DNA of 64,000 nt. It comes from Oceanospirillales bacterium (GTDB lineage: Bacteria > Pseudomonadota > Gammaproteobacteria > Pseudomonadales > Balneatricaceae). The stretch covers positions 84,009-148,008 of the forward strand of contig JAAEYW010000010.1 in the NCBI GenBank assembly GCA_018223185.1, read 5' to 3'. Below are positions 26,300-39,280 of the stretch, piece by piece. The notes under the pieces are model-generated. The model had not been told where the DNA came from. It worked only from the letters and a program-made list of their open reading frames with translations, and searched no databases. The position numbers were made by a program, and so were the translations under genes. Position 1 is the stretch's first letter. Each line of letters begins with the position of its first letter.

Positions 26300-27361
26300 A
26301 TGAAACTGAATAAACCTCTGATTTTCACACTATTTTTAACGTCAGCTTCGGTCCTGCCAGCGGCACAGCAAAATGATGTCGAAAAAAACAGTATCGAAAA
26401 TTCAGCGACAACAGCGGTTAATATCACAACCAGTACCGCTCAACGGGCTGTGCCAGATCAGTCACACCAACAACAGAAAGATCTTGCTGAGGCGCAGAAT
26501 TCAGAAACGGACGTTATCTGGCTGGAGTCAGGCGGACAGAAACAGCTGGCATTACTGCAACACGCCGCAACCTCATCCCCCGTTGGCAGCATTCTGATCT
26601 TTCCGGACCGGTCAACCAGTGCAGACTGGCCCGCAATTGTGCACCCACTCCGGACTCAACTCACCGAATATGACTGGAACACACTAAGCATTTCTCTGCC
26701 CGGCTTACCAGCCGAAGTCGTTCCGCAACGATCACTCCCCGCGGGGCAGGACTCCGGTCAGGTTCAAACACAAACTGACACGACAACCGACAGTGAAAGT
26801 GACCCCGCTGTTGCACCAGCGCCAGCACCCGACTCGGATACTGCGATCTCAGAACAAAACATGTCGGAATACAAAAAGCGTGTCGCTGAACTTGGCCAGC
26901 AGGCATCCAGTCGCCTGGCTGATCTAAAAGGGGATGTAAAAATCATTCTGGGGGTTGGTGAAGGTGCCACCTGGGCGATGTACTATTTTATGCAGGATAA
27001 AACACAGCAGGATCGTTTTCTGATACTGCTTAATCCGGTACCGGTCATGGATGAGTACGCCCCCAACCTGTTACAGATGATTTCAGACGCTGATACTCCG
27101 ATACTGGATCTGTGGTTTGACGGCACCACCATCAGACAGCAACAGGCTGAACTGCGTAAGCGCACCGCCCGAAGAAGCGGCAACGAAGCGTACCGTCAGA
27201 TCCGCCTGAACCTGCGAAGCAATGATCCTCGCAGAGAACCTCTGTGGCTAACCCGCCAACTCAGGGGCATTCTGAAAACACATGTCTTAGGTGTCCAGAA
27301 ACCAGAACAGCCCGAAGCTAAAGCAGTGGAGCTTACTCCGGGTTCCGGGCAGCAAAACTAA
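26300..27361 (+). CDS. DUF3530-like secreted alpha/beta-hydrolase-type protein
   Basis: 353 aa from the ATG at 26300, selected because it opens a signal peptide (MKLNKPLIFTLFLTSASVLP, cleavage near AAQ). The middle has LLQHAATSSPVGSILIFPDRSTSADWPAIVHPLRTQL and WNTLSISLPGLP, typical of DUF3530, which resembles alpha/beta hydrolases but here lacks a clear GxSxG nucleophile elbow (GVGEGATWA occupies that place). Low-complexity stretches rich in Gln, Thr and Asp/Pro lie near residues 30-70 and 150-190. A terminator follows its stop directly. The cellular role is unknown. Confidence 0.7.
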   Translation: MKLNKPLIFTLFLTSASVLPAAQQNDVEKNSIENSATTAVNITTSTAQRAVPDQSHQQQKDLAEAQNSETDVIWLESGGQKQLALLQHAATSSPVGSILIFPDRSTSADWPAIVHPLRTQLTEYDWNTLSISLPGLPAEVVPQRSLPAGQDSGQVQTQTDTTTDSESDPAVAPAPAPDSDTAISEQNMSEYKKRVAELGQQASSRLADLKGDVKIILGVGEGATWAMYYFMQDKTQQDRFLILLNPVPVMDEYAPNLLQMISDADTPILDLWFDGTTIRQQQAELRKRTARRSGNEAYRQIRLNLRSNDPRREPLWLTRQLRGILKTHVLGVQKPEQPEAKAVELTPGSGQQN

Positions 27362-27377
27362 GCTGAACTTAATAGCA

Positions 27378-27389
<12 letters not shown>
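27361..27389 (+). terminator. Terminator between the DUF3530-like gene and djlA
   Basis: AGCTGA-(11 nt)-TCAGCT followed by TTTTTT on the plus strand, starting right at the stop of the DUF3530-like gene and overlapping the 3' end of convergent djlA. The minus strand copy has a weaker TTAGTTTT tail, so it may work in both directions. Confidence 0.75.
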
Positions 27390-29966
<2,577 letters not shown>

Positions 29967-30090
29967 TCCCCTAGCGTTGTTATAGCTGAATGTTTTATCA
30001 TGCCATGCTCTATAGGGTATGTTACTCGAATCAAGGTTTAGCGATAAGGGAAATAGACGCTTTTTCTGCGCTTCCTAATGGACAATCTGA

Positions 30091-32739
30091 ATGCCGTTTT
30101 CAAGACGTTCTTCCTACACACTTACATTGGCGGTTGTTGCTGCAATGCCCGCAGCCCTGTTTGCTGCCGAAATGGATTCCGATATCCGCGATGCGCTTTG
30201 GACCTGCACCATGGAAAATGGTCAGAGCTGGCAGTGTGATCAGCCGGATCGGGCCAACCCGCTCGCTGATAACAATTCACAGACAGTCCAGGCTGTTCCT
30301 GCAGGCCCTCTGCCGGTTTCAAAACACAGCAGTACCGGACCTGACACTGCTGCAGGACCTGACACAGGATCTAAGCAGCAAATCAGCGGTGCCTGGCTAT
30401 GCGAAGCAAATGCCTCAGGTGGCTGGTCCTGTCTGGAAAACAACCCCATTACAGTCCCGTCAGCGGAACAAAGCCCTCAAAAAAGGGCACCCGCAGCACT
30501 GTATATGGCCAGTCAGAATAGCGATCAACCGGCTATCGAAGATCCGGTAAAAACAGCAAACCTCAACGATATCCGCTATGCGGCTCAGGACTGGTACCCT
30601 ATAACCGGGGCCTCAAAAGCCTGTTATGGCGTCTATATAGAGCCGGACTCTCAGCTGCCACCGGAAGATGACGAAAGCCTGACAGTTGATGCAGACAGCT
30701 CAGAAACCCAGCTGGGCGGTCTGACCCGTCTTGAAGGCAATGTTGAATTACGCCAGAGCGGTCACTTCCTGCGCAGTGACTCCGCAGAAGTGGATCAGGT
30801 CTCTAATCAGATCACCATGAATGGTAACATTCAGTATCGTGAGTCAGGTCTGCTACTGAGGGGCTCTCAGGCGCAGACTAATGCAATTACCGGCGAAACA
30901 GTGATCAGTAATGCCGACTATGTGGTTCATGAACAGTCTCTGCGGGGCGAGGCCAAACGTATTATCCGCTTGAAGGATAACCGGATACGGATGGAAGATA
31001 GCAGTTACACCACCTGCCCGCCAAATGACGAAAGCTGGAAAATAGCTTCAAGCTCTCTGGTACTTGACCCGAACAAGGGCTTTGGTACAGCACGTCACGC
31101 CACCCTGAAAGTGGCCGATACACCGGTGTTCTATTTCCCATATATCGAATTTCCAATCGACGACCTGCGACATTCAGGTTTTTTGTTCCCCTTCGTCGGG
31201 TACTCCAATGTTGATGGACTGGAGTTAGCTGCACCCTACTACTTCAACCTCGCTCCCGAGTACGATGATACGCTGACACCAAAGGTTTTCACCAAACGCG
31301 GATTGCTGCTGGAAAATGAGTTTCGTCATCTGAACCACTATGGTCAGCAAGCTCTCAGCACAGGATTATTAATTGATGATAACCAGGCGGGTCGTGATCG
31401 CTGGCTGGTTGGTGTAGATCACACGGGTAGTCAGGGGGCCTGGAGCAGCCTGGTGGATTACACCGCTGTCAGCGATGATAAGTATTTCGATGATCTTGGC
31501 TCCAGCCTGGAAGTCGATCGCTCCACTCATCTTGACCAGCGAGCCGAAGCAACGTACAGCCGCAACCACTGGTCCGCCACACTGCGGGCCCATAGCTATC
31601 AAACGATTAATGATAGTAAATCACCTTATCAGCGTATGCCGCAGTTACAGGTAACCGGAAACTACGGTTATGAACTGGGACAGGAAGTCGTATTTAGTTA
31701 CCTCGCCGACGCCACCCGTTTTGATCGAAAAATCGACGACCTGAGCGGTATTGACCGGGTTACCGGTAGCAGGCTGCATATCCAGCCTGCTATCAGCTTA
31801 CCAATGCTCTGGTCCTGGGGTTACCTGACTCCCAAAATGAGTTACTGGTTAAGCCACTACGACCTGCAGGATCAGGTCGCGGGTCAGCACGACAATATTG
31901 ACCGGGCAACCGGTGTTTTCAGTATTGACTCAGGCCTGGTATTTGAACGTCAACAGGACAACTACACACAGACCCTGGAGCCCCGCCTGTTCACCCTTTA
32001 CAGCGAACAGGAAGATCAGCAGGGCATCCCTGATTTTGACACCGCTGAAGCAGACTTCAGCTATCAGGGCCTTTTCCGGGAAAACCGTTTTACCGGGCTG
32101 GATAAAGTCAGTGACAATCAACAGATTTCTGTGGGCCTCAGCTCAGGCTTCTTCCGTAATGATGGCAGTGAATTAGCCCGGGTGGGACTGGCACAGGCTT
32201 ATTATTTTGCTGACCGCACAGTGCAACTAAACGGTGATACCAGTGTCGATACAGAGGATCAGTCCAACTTCGCCGCTGAAGCTTACTGGAACCCTTACTC
32301 CGACCTCAGGCTATCGATTGATACTGAACTGGATAAAAGCGACTTTAATCCGTTAGAGAGTAATTTCAAAGTACGCTACACTCCGGCGCTCAATAAAGTG
32401 GTCGGTTTTAGTTACCGGTACCGGGAAAACCTTCGAAGCCAGGCCGAGATATCGTTCATCTGGCCAATGACACCAGAATGGACGGTGATGGGACGCTGGC
32501 AGGAAGATATGGAAAACTCTCAGACGCCTGAAGCGTTGCTGGCCCTGGAGTATGCCAGTTGCTGCTGGAAAGTTCGGGTTGCTGCCCGACAGTGGATAGA
32601 GGATGATAGCGGTGGAAGAGAAGACAGTGCACTGTTTCTGCAATTTATCCTGAAAGGCCTCGGCACAGTAGGCGGCGGTAATGCTGCTTTACAAGATATT
32701 ATTGGCTTTAAAGAACGTGAAGAGAATGATGACTACTAA
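30091..32739 (+). CDS. lptD: LPS-assembly protein LptD
   Basis: 882 aa outer membrane barrel that inserts LPS into the outer leaflet with LptE. Signal peptide MPFSRRSSYTLTLAVVAAMPAALFA. The N-terminal region carries two similar cysteine motifs, WTCTMENGQSWQC and WLCEANASGGWSC, then ACYGVYIEP. The LptA-like jellyroll domain follows (LEGNVELRQSGHFLRSDSAEVDQ) with TTCPPNDESWK, then the barrel. A late SCCWKVRVAAR holds the Cys pair used for the interdomain disulfides. It is first in the lptD-surA-pdxA-rsmA-apaG-apaH chain, and its end overlaps surA. Confidence 0.95.
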   Translation: MPFSRRSSYTLTLAVVAAMPAALFAAEMDSDIRDALWTCTMENGQSWQCDQPDRANPLADNNSQTVQAVPAGPLPVSKHSSTGPDTAAGPDTGSKQQISGAWLCEANASGGWSCLENNPITVPSAEQSPQKRAPAALYMASQNSDQPAIEDPVKTANLNDIRYAAQDWYPITGASKACYGVYIEPDSQLPPEDDESLTVDADSSETQLGGLTRLEGNVELRQSGHFLRSDSAEVDQVSNQITMNGNIQYRESGLLLRGSQAQTNAITGETVISNADYVVHEQSLRGEAKRIIRLKDNRIRMEDSSYTTCPPNDESWKIASSSLVLDPNKGFGTARHATLKVADTPVFYFPYIEFPIDDLRHSGFLFPFVGYSNVDGLELAAPYYFNLAPEYDDTLTPKVFTKRGLLLENEFRHLNHYGQQALSTGLLIDDNQAGRDRWLVGVDHTGSQGAWSSLVDYTAVSDDKYFDDLGSSLEVDRSTHLDQRAEATYSRNHWSATLRAHSYQTINDSKSPYQRMPQLQVTGNYGYELGQEVVFSYLADATRFDRKIDDLSGIDRVTGSRLHIQPAISLPMLWSWGYLTPKMSYWLSHYDLQDQVAGQHDNIDRATGVFSIDSGLVFERQQDNYTQTLEPRLFTLYSEQEDQQGIPDFDTAEADFSYQGLFRENRFTGLDKVSDNQQISVGLSSGFFRNDGSELARVGLAQAYYFADRTVQLNGDTSVDTEDQSNFAAEAYWNPYSDLRLSIDTELDKSDFNPLESNFKVRYTPALNKVVGFSYRYRENLRSQAEISFIWPMTPEWTVMGRWQEDMENSQTPEALLALEYASCCWKVRVAARQWIEDDSGGREDSALFLQFILKGLGTVGGGNAALQDIIGFKEREENDDY

Positions 32740-34021
32740 TCTCATAAAAAAACTAAAGCCAGGTATGGCAGCCCTTCTTCTGGGTTTCACTGTCTCGGCC
32801 AGTGCCGCAGATACGCCCCTGGATCGGATCATAGCGATTGTGAACGACGATATCGTTCTGCAAAGCGAACTGAATGACCGGGAGGCGATGATAAAGTCCC
32901 GCCTTAGCGCCCAGGGGCGCACCCTGCCGGATGAACAAACCCTGCAGAGCCAGGTTCTTGACCGGCTGATTCTGGATAATATCCAGCTACAGATCGGTGA
33001 TGAACGGGGAATCCGCATCAGCGACAGCGAACTGAATGCATCAATGGAACGGATCGCTGCCAGCTCCAACCTGACGCTGGAACAGTTCCGTGAGGCACTG
33101 ATCGCCGAGGGACAGGATTACGCGCAGGCCCGCCAGCAGATACGCAACGAAATGCTTATTCAGCGTATTCAGCAACGCATTGTTAACAGTCGTATCAATG
33201 TCTCTCAACAGGAGATTGACAACTATCTCAACTCCCAGCAGGGAGAGCAGCTAAGCGCCGAAACTTATAACCTTTCGCAAATTCTCATTGCAGTGCCGTT
33301 GCAAGCTACTCCCCAGATGATTCAGGCAGCTCAGCAGCAGGCAGAAAAGATTACGTCAGAACTCAAGAACGGCGCTAATTTTGCTGAGACTGCGGTGGCT
33401 CGCTCCAAAGGGCCAAACGCCCTGAAAGGCGGTGAGATTGGCTGGCGCAAACTGAATGAGATGCCAGAAGAGTTAGCTGCGGCCGTTAAAAAGCTCAGCC
33501 CCGGTGAGTTCAGCGCCCCCCTTCGCAGCCCCAGTGGTTTTCATATCCTGAAGGTTAATGATAAAAAGGGCGGCTCTGTACAGCTGATTGATCAGGTTAA
33601 GGTAAAACATATCCTTCTCTCCCCGAATGAAATCCGCTCCCCGGCTCAGACCCGTCGGGAAATAGAATCGATCTACCAGAAGCTGCAGCAAGGCGTTGCC
33701 TTTGACGAGCTGGCCAAACAACACAGTGACGACGCAGGCAGCGGCTCACTGGGAGGTGACCTGGGCTGGGCACAGGCCGGTCAGATGGTGCCTGAGTTCG
33801 AAGAGGTAATGTTCAACACTCAGCCAGGTGAGATAAGCGCCCCGTTTGAATCCCGCTTCGGCTGGCATATTCTTAAAGTTGAAGATCGTCGCCAGCAGGA
33901 TATGGGCGAAGAGATGAAGACCAATCAGGCCAGAGCAACTATCCGTCAGCGTAAGTTTAACGAAGAGCTGCAAAACTGGCTGAGGGAAATCCGCTCTCAG
34001 GCCTATATCGAGATTAAATAA
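32726..34021 (+). CDS. surA: Periplasmic chaperone/peptidyl-prolyl isomerase SurA
   Basis: 431 aa from the ATG at 32726, overlapping the lptD 3' end by 14 bp; the longer frame back to 32681 has no ribosome site and no signal peptide. The signal peptide [20 protein letters not shown] ends near SAA. An N-terminal chaperone domain ([21 protein letters not shown]) is followed by two parvulin domains ([21 protein letters not shown] and [20 protein letters not shown]). It assists outer membrane proteins including LptD, the neighbouring product. Confidence 0.96.
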   Translation: MMTTNLIKKLKPGMAALLLGFTVSASAADTPLDRIIAIVNDDIVLQSELNDREAMIKSRLSAQGRTLPDEQTLQSQVLDRLILDNIQLQIGDERGIRISDSELNASMERIAASSNLTLEQFREALIAEGQDYAQARQQIRNEMLIQRIQQRIVNSRINVSQQEIDNYLNSQQGEQLSAETYNLSQILIAVPLQATPQMIQAAQQQAEKITSELKNGANFAETAVARSKGPNALKGGEIGWRKLNEMPEELAAAVKKLSPGEFSAPLRSPSGFHILKVNDKKGGSVQLIDQVKVKHILLSPNEIRSPAQTRREIESIYQKLQQGVAFDELAKQHSDDAGSGSLGGDLGWAQAGQMVPEFEEVMFNTQPGEISAPFESRFGWHILKVEDRRQQDMGEEMKTNQARATIRQRKFNEELQNWLREIRSQAYIEIK

Positions 34022-34026
34022 TTCAG

Positions 34027-35037
34027 ATGTCTACCTACAGACTGGCCCTGACCCCGGGCGAACCGGCCGGCATAGGGCCGGACCTATGCATTCAGATCGC
34101 CCAGCAGGGGCACGACCATCAACTGGTCGTGATTGCAGACCCTCTGATGATGCAGGCCCGGGCGCGCCAGCTCAACCTGCCAATCACCCTGGTCCCGTAC
34201 AAGGCCGACGAGCCGGTCTGCCCGACCCCGCTTGGCACACTATGGATAGAACCTGTCTGCCTGGTTAAAACAGCACAGCCCGGGCAATTGAACCCGGCTA
34301 ATGCCCGCTACATCCTCGACACCCTGACCCGCGCCACTCAGGGCTGTCAGAGTGGGGAGTTCGCAGCGCTGGTGACCGCCCCGGTACATAAAGGCGTGAT
34401 CAACGATGCCGGCATACCGTTTAGCGGTCATACCGAGTTTCTCGAACAGCTGACCAACAGCAACAAGGTTGTAATGATGCTGGCCACCGAGGGGCTACGG
34501 GTAGCACTGGCGACAACGCATCTGCCTCTTGCAGCGGTTCCCGCAGCGATAACACAAACGCTGTTAGAAGAGGTTCTGACGGTATTACAACAGGATCTGC
34601 AGCAGAGCTTTGGTTTGCAAAAACCCAGAATACTGATTGCCGGACTGAACCCCCATGCAGGGGAAGGTGGCCATATGGGACGGGAGGAGATTGAGGTGAT
34701 TCAACCGGTCATCGACCGGCTCAGAGCGCAGGGTTACAATCTCAGCGACCCGCTACCGGCGGACACTCTGTTTACCGACAAACTACTTAATACCGCTGAT
34801 GCGGTACTGGCGATGTATCATGATCAGGGACTGCCTGTACTGAAATACAAAGGCTTCGGCCGGGCGGTTAATATTACTCTGGGGATGCCTATTATCCGCA
34901 CCTCAGTAGACCACGGTACAGCGCTGGATCTGGCCGGAACTGGCAGCGCCGATTGTGGCAGCCTGCTAACGGCTATTAATTATGCTGCCGAGATGTCAGC
35001 TAACCGTCACACCACCGGAACAATGAATGAGCAATAA
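34027..35037 (+). CDS. pdxA: 4-hydroxythreonine-4-phosphate dehydrogenase
   Basis: 336 aa. NAD-dependent oxidation step in the DXP-dependent pyridoxal phosphate route. Opening [15 protein letters not shown], then [24 protein letters not shown] (metal His), [22 protein letters not shown] and [16 protein letters not shown] (metal His). It follows surA by 5 bp, and its end overlaps rsmA by 11 bp. Confidence 0.96.
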   Translation: MSTYRLALTPGEPAGIGPDLCIQIAQQGHDHQLVVIADPLMMQARARQLNLPITLVPYKADEPVCPTPLGTLWIEPVCLVKTAQPGQLNPANARYILDTLTRATQGCQSGEFAALVTAPVHKGVINDAGIPFSGHTEFLEQLTNSNKVVMMLATEGLRVALATTHLPLAAVPAAITQTLLEEVLTVLQQDLQQSFGLQKPRILIAGLNPHAGEGGHMGREEIEVIQPVIDRLRAQGYNLSDPLPADTLFTDKLLNTADAVLAMYHDQGLPVLKYKGFGRAVNITLGMPIIRTSVDHGTALDLAGTGSADCGSLLTAINYAAEMSANRHTTGTMNEQ

Positions 35038-35827
35038 ACCCGCAGGCCATAAAGCACGTAAACGTTTTGGTCAGAACTTCCTTCAGGATCAGGGCGTTAT
35101 CCGCCGGATCATCAGAGCTATTGCGCCGGGTGAAACACAGCATCTGGTAGAGATAGGCCCGGGACTGGGCGCCATCACTGAAGAGTTACTGGATCTGTGC
35201 CAGCGGCTGGATGTGGTAGAGCTGGACCGCGATCTGGTACCAATTCTGCGGACAAAATTCTTCAGTTACGCCGATAAATTCGCCATTCATGAGGGCGATG
35301 CGCTTAAATTTGACTTTGCCACGCTGCAACAACAGGGTGAGCAGCTACGTGTGGTTGGCAACCTGCCGTATAACATCTCCACGCCACTGATCTTTCATCT
35401 GCTCACCTATGCTGATCAGATTGAAGATATGCACTTTATGTTACAGAAAGAGGTGGTCGACCGACTGGCAGCAAAACCTGGTGACAGTGCTTATGGCCGG
35501 CTAGGGATCATGGCACAGTACTACTGCCAGGTGGAGCCGCTGTTTCTCGTACCGCCCCATGCATTCGATCCGGCGCCCAAAGTTGATTCGGCTATCGTTC
35601 GCCTGATACCGTATAAAGAATTACCCCATACCGCACAGGATATCAGCAAGCTGGAGACCGTTGTCCGCACTGCCTTTGGCCAGCGCAGAAAAACCCTGCG
35701 GAACAATCTGAAACCCCTGCTTGATGCTGATGAGATTGAAGCGCTTGGCATTGATCCGGGCCTGCGACCTGAACGTCTGGCTCTGACCGACTTTATCCGG
35801 ATAAGTGATTATCTGAGCAGTAAATAA
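35027..35827 (+). CDS. rsmA: 16S rRNA adenine dimethyltransferase RsmA/KsgA
   Basis: 266 aa. It dimethylates A1518 and A1519 in helix 45. Begins with [23 protein letters not shown] motif [15 protein letters not shown], catalytic [12 protein letters not shown] and C-terminal [14 protein letters not shown]. Its start overlaps the end of pdxA, and apaG follows by 20 bp. Confidence 0.97.
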   Translation: MSNKPAGHKARKRFGQNFLQDQGVIRRIIRAIAPGETQHLVEIGPGLGAITEELLDLCQRLDVVELDRDLVPILRTKFFSYADKFAIHEGDALKFDFATLQQQGEQLRVVGNLPYNISTPLIFHLLTYADQIEDMHFMLQKEVVDRLAAKPGDSAYGRLGIMAQYYCQVEPLFLVPPHAFDPAPKVDSAIVRLIPYKELPHTAQDISKLETVVRTAFGQRRKTLRNNLKPLLDADEIEALGIDPGLRPERLALTDFIRISDYLSSK

Positions 35828-35846
35828 CAACCTATAACGAAACTAT

Positions 35847-36233
35847 ATGATCCTCTCAGACGTATCTCATAACATCGCTATCCATGTGGAAACAGCTTAT
35901 TTACCGGAGCAATCTGACCCGGAGAAAAAACGCTACGTATTTTCATATCACATCACCATTACTAATAATGATCCCCAGCCAGTACAGCTGCTTCGGCGCC
36001 ACTGGCGGATTGTTGATGGTGATGAACAGGCTCAGGAAGTTGAGGGCGAAGGCGTTATCGGCGAGCAGCCTGTTATTGAACCACAGCAAAGCTACAGCTA
36101 TACCAGTGGTACAGTACTGGGAACACGGGTGGGCAGTATGCAGGGGCATTACCTGATGAAAACCAGTGACGGCGAGACATTTAATGCTGATATAGAACCG
36201 TTTACCCTTGCTCTTCCCAACGCCCTGCATTGA
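35847..36233 (+). CDS. apaG: ApaG (Co2+/Mg2+ efflux-associated domain protein)
   Basis: 128 aa, single FN3-like domain: VSHNIAIHVETAYLPEQSDPE, HITITNNDPQPVQLLRRHW, VEGEGVIGEQPVIEPQQSY and YTSGTVLGTRVGSMQGHY. The biochemical role is unsettled. Its place between rsmA and apaH is conserved in gammaproteobacteria. Confidence 0.95.
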   Translation: MILSDVSHNIAIHVETAYLPEQSDPEKKRYVFSYHITITNNDPQPVQLLRRHWRIVDGDEQAQEVEGEGVIGEQPVIEPQQSYSYTSGTVLGTRVGSMQGHYLMKTSDGETFNADIEPFTLALPNALH

Positions 36234-36244
36234 GGACTGTGTAA

Positions 36245-37066
36245 ATGGCAACCTATGCAATCGGGGATATTCAAGGCTGCTACGACGAGCTTCAGGCACT
36301 ACTGAAGCATATCGATTTTACTGAAACTGACCGGCTCTGGCTGGCTGGCGATCTGGTAAACCGGGGGCCTAAATCCCTTGAAACACTGCGTTTTCTTTAT
36401 AGTATACGCGACCAGGTCGTAGTGACGCTGGGCAACCATGACCTGCATATGCTGGCAGTTTACAGTGGCACGATTAAACCCAGACGGTCCGACACCTTTC
36501 AGGACCTGCTAAAAGCGCCTGATGCAAAGCAACTGATGAAGTGGCTTCGTTTTCAGCCCCTGCTGGTTACTGATGAACAACTGGGGTTTACTATGGTGCA
36601 CGCTGGCATTCCCCCTCAGTGGTCACTGGAAAAAGCTCAAAAGCGCTCGAAAGAGGTTGAAGCGGTACTGCAAAGCACGCTGGCGACTGAGTTTTTCAAG
36701 CGGATGTATGGCAATCAGCCCGCTTGCTGGTCGGGAAAACTGGAAGGGTTTGACCGCATCAGAACCATTACCAACTACTTTACCCGAATGCGTTTTTGCG
36801 ACAGTAAGGGCAGAATGGAATTTTCCGCCAAAGGCACACTAGCCAGCCAGCCAAGCGGTTTTCTGCCCTGGTTCAGCCATGAAGGTAAAGTATTCCAGAA
36901 AAGCCGCGTTATTTTTGGCCACTGGGCCGCACTCGAGGGCAGAGCAGACCGACAAGACGTCTATGCTATCGATACCGGCTGCGTCTGGGGAGGCAAGCTG
37001 ACGGCACTGAGACTCGAGGACCAGCAACTGTTTTCTGTAAATAGCATAAAGAGGTACGGCAACTGA
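36245..37066 (+). CDS. apaH: Symmetrical bis(5'-nucleosyl)-tetraphosphatase
   Basis: 273 aa metallophosphatase that splits Ap4A (and Np4A RNA caps). Metal motifs YAIGDIQGCYDEL, WLAGDLVNRGPKSLETL and VTLGNHDLHML, then VHAGIPPQW and FGHWAALEG. It follows apaG by 11 bp, and its stop overlaps the glpE start by one base. Confidence 0.96.
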   Translation: MATYAIGDIQGCYDELQALLKHIDFTETDRLWLAGDLVNRGPKSLETLRFLYSIRDQVVVTLGNHDLHMLAVYSGTIKPRRSDTFQDLLKAPDAKQLMKWLRFQPLLVTDEQLGFTMVHAGIPPQWSLEKAQKRSKEVEAVLQSTLATEFFKRMYGNQPACWSGKLEGFDRIRTITNYFTRMRFCDSKGRMEFSAKGTLASQPSGFLPWFSHEGKVFQKSRVIFGHWAALEGRADRQDVYAIDTGCVWGGKLTALRLEDQQLFSVNSIKRYGN

Positions 37067-37386
37067 TGGATAACTTTCAATGTATCGATATCGTTCGGGC
37101 TGAACAACTGATCTCTGAGGGCGCCGTCATTGCTGATATCCGCGACCCACAGAGTTATCAGCAAAACCACATTAAAAACGCCATCCACCTGAGCAATGAT
37201 ACCCTGCATGACTTCATCCAGTCGGCAGATATGGATACGCCATTGATTGTCTGTTGCTATCACGGTTTCAGCAGCCAGTCCGCCGCGGGCTTTCTGATCC
37301 AGCAAGGCTTTGACCAGGTATACAGCCTCGACGGTGGCTTCGAGCTCTGGCAAGCCAGCCGCCCTGACCTCTGTTCTAACAGCTGA
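37066..37386 (+). CDS. glpE: Thiosulfate sulfurtransferase GlpE (single-domain rhodanese)
   Basis: 106 aa. A rhodanese domain with VIADIRDPQSYQQNHI and the active-site loop VCCYHGFSSQSAA, where the second Cys is the sulfur carrier (CxYHGxSS loop of GlpE). It transfers sulfane sulfur to cyanide or thioredoxin. Between apaH and cca, as in Pseudomonas relatives. Confidence 0.9.
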   Translation: MDNFQCIDIVRAEQLISEGAVIADIRDPQSYQQNHIKNAIHLSNDTLHDFIQSADMDTPLIVCCYHGFSSQSAAGFLIQQGFDQVYSLDGGFELWQASRPDLCSNS

Positions 37387-37389
37387 GCA

Positions 37390-38511
37390 ATGCAGACCTA
37401 TCTGGTTGGCGGGGCTGTCAGAGACAGTTTGCTCGGCTATCCGGTATATGACCGGGACTGGGTTGTGGTCGGAGCAACGCCCGAGCAGATGCTGCAACAG
37501 GGCTTTCGCCCCGTAGGTAAAGATTTTCCGGTTTTTATCCACCCCGACAGCGGTGAAGAATACGCTCTGGCCCGAACCGAGCGCAAGTCTGGCAAAGGCT
37601 ACGCAGGCTTCTGCTATTTCGCCAGCCCTGACGTCACTCTGGAGGAGGATCTGATCCGCCGGGACCTGACGATCAACGCCATGGCAATGGACGACGAAGG
37701 TAATATCACCGACCCTTACAATGGCCTGCGCGATCTGCAACAGAAGGTGTTACGTCATATTTCACCTGCATTTTCCGAAGACCCCTTAAGAGTTCTCCGG
37801 GTTGCTCGCTTTCAGGCCCGCTATGCCAATCTTGGTTTTACCATCGCGCCGCAGACCGTCAGACTGATGCAACAACTGGCACAGGGCGATGAACTCGAGC
37901 ACCTTACTGCCGAAAGAGTCTGGCAGGAGTTTCAGCGGGCACTGGGCGAAGACTCACCCGAGCAGTTTCTGGTTACCCTGATGCAGGCCAATGCTCTCGT
38001 AAAGCTGTTTCCTGAACTCATACCGGCTGTCAATGATCCACACACCCTGACGGCGATAAGCCAGCCGGCTGATCCCCGGGTCCGGTTTGCCATACTACTG
38101 CGCAGCGCTTTCGCGAAAAGCCCTTCAGAGCAACGCAATCAGAATATCAGAACATTTTGCGACGAGCACCGCACTCCAAATGCGTACCGGGATCTGGCGT
38201 TGCAGTTTTGTAGTCATTTAGATCAACTCTGCAACTACCCACAGCTTGATGCCATACAGAGGCTTGAGCTGATCAGAAACCTTGACCTTCTGCGGCGCGA
38301 TGAACACCTGAAACTGTTATTTCAGGGATGCTCAGTGATCTGTAACGAAACTCAGTCCGTAGAACAGCAACTACCTCAACTGATCGAATCGCTCCGGCAG
38401 ATAAACCCAAAAGCGCTGATGGATCAGGGATTCAAAGGCAAAGCCCTCGGTGAAGCGATTTATCGCACTCAGCTGGCTATTTGCCAGCAACAGATCGATG
38501 GAGTTTTATAG
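37390..38511 (+). CDS. cca: CCA-adding tRNA nucleotidyltransferase
   Basis: 373 aa class II enzyme. Head motif LVGGAVRDSLLGYPVYDRDWVV with the catalytic DxD, then RRDLTINAMAMDD, EDPLRVLRVARF and the ERVWQE segment. At 373 aa it lacks the C-terminal HD phosphohydrolase domain of the E. coli protein, as in other shorter gammaproteobacterial forms. Its stop shares a base with the GTG start of folM. Confidence 0.94.
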   Translation: MQTYLVGGAVRDSLLGYPVYDRDWVVVGATPEQMLQQGFRPVGKDFPVFIHPDSGEEYALARTERKSGKGYAGFCYFASPDVTLEEDLIRRDLTINAMAMDDEGNITDPYNGLRDLQQKVLRHISPAFSEDPLRVLRVARFQARYANLGFTIAPQTVRLMQQLAQGDELEHLTAERVWQEFQRALGEDSPEQFLVTLMQANALVKLFPELIPAVNDPHTLTAISQPADPRVRFAILLRSAFAKSPSEQRNQNIRTFCDEHRTPNAYRDLALQFCSHLDQLCNYPQLDAIQRLELIRNLDLLRRDEHLKLLFQGCSVICNETQSVEQQLPQLIESLRQINPKALMDQGFKGKALGEAIYRTQLAICQQQIDGVL

Positions 38512-39251
38512 TGATACAGCCTGTCGCATTAATTACCGGCGCCGCCCGCAGAATTGGTGAAACAATAGCACGCCAGCTGTGGCAGCAGGGGTACCGGGTA
38601 ATTATCCACTGCCACCACTCCACCGAAGACGCTGCGCTGCTGGCAGACGAATTAAACGGATTAAAGCCCGCCAGCGCCAGAGTTTTACAGGCTGATCTCA
38701 ACGACAGCCAACAGGTATCAGACCTGGCAGATCAGGCACTGGCCTGCTGGGGACAGATCGACCTGCTGGTCAACAACGCGTCTTCTTTTTACCCTACACC
38801 GCTTGAACAAAGTACTGATCAGCAGTGGAATGATCTGATCAACAGCAATGTGAAAGCCGCTTATTTTCTGTCAGCAAAACTAGCTGACACCCTGAAGCAG
38901 CAACACGGCAGCATTATCAATCTGGTGGACATCCACGCTCAGAGAGCGCTTCCCGGATATCCAATCTATTCGATCGCGAAGGCGGGCATGCAGATGATGA
39001 CCCTCAGCCTGGCCAAAGAGATGGCACCGGAAGTCCGGGTCAACGGGGTCGCTCCAGGGCCTATTCTCTGGCCCGAAGAAGACGCAGCAATCAGCCCTGA
39101 AGAGCAAAATGCTATTCTGGAGAAAACCTTGCTGAAACGGGCCGGAACAGCCGAAGATATCGCCGGAACGGTGCTATTTCTGGCCGCTCAGAACTTCATC
39201 ACTGGCCAGATCATCGCCGTGGATGGTGGAAAATCACTCTATAGCCATTAA
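38511..39251 (+). CDS. folM: Dihydromonapterin/dihydrofolate reductase-like SDR (pteridine reductase, FolM type)
   Basis: 246 aa starting at the GTG at 38511 (GGAG 8 nt upstream; the TAG stop of cca gives TAGTG). NADPH loop ALITGAARRIGETIARQLW, the Arg after GA typical of pteridine reductases. LVNNASSFYPTPLEQ, then the active-site Asp-x3-... in INLVDIHAQRALPGYPIYSIAKAG (Tyr-x3-Lys). Likely reduces pterins; folK and folB are 3 kb away. Confidence 0.85.
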   Translation: MIQPVALITGAARRIGETIARQLWQQGYRVIIHCHHSTEDAALLADELNGLKPASARVLQADLNDSQQVSDLADQALACWGQIDLLVNNASSFYPTPLEQSTDQQWNDLINSNVKAAYFLSAKLADTLKQQHGSIINLVDIHAQRALPGYPIYSIAKAGMQMMTLSLAKEMAPEVRVNGVAPGPILWPEEDAAISPEEQNAILEKTLLKRAGTAEDIAGTVLFLAAQNFITGQIIAVDGGKSLYSH

Positions 39252-39280
39252 GCCAGGTTAAAGCTGAAACAGAAACAGCG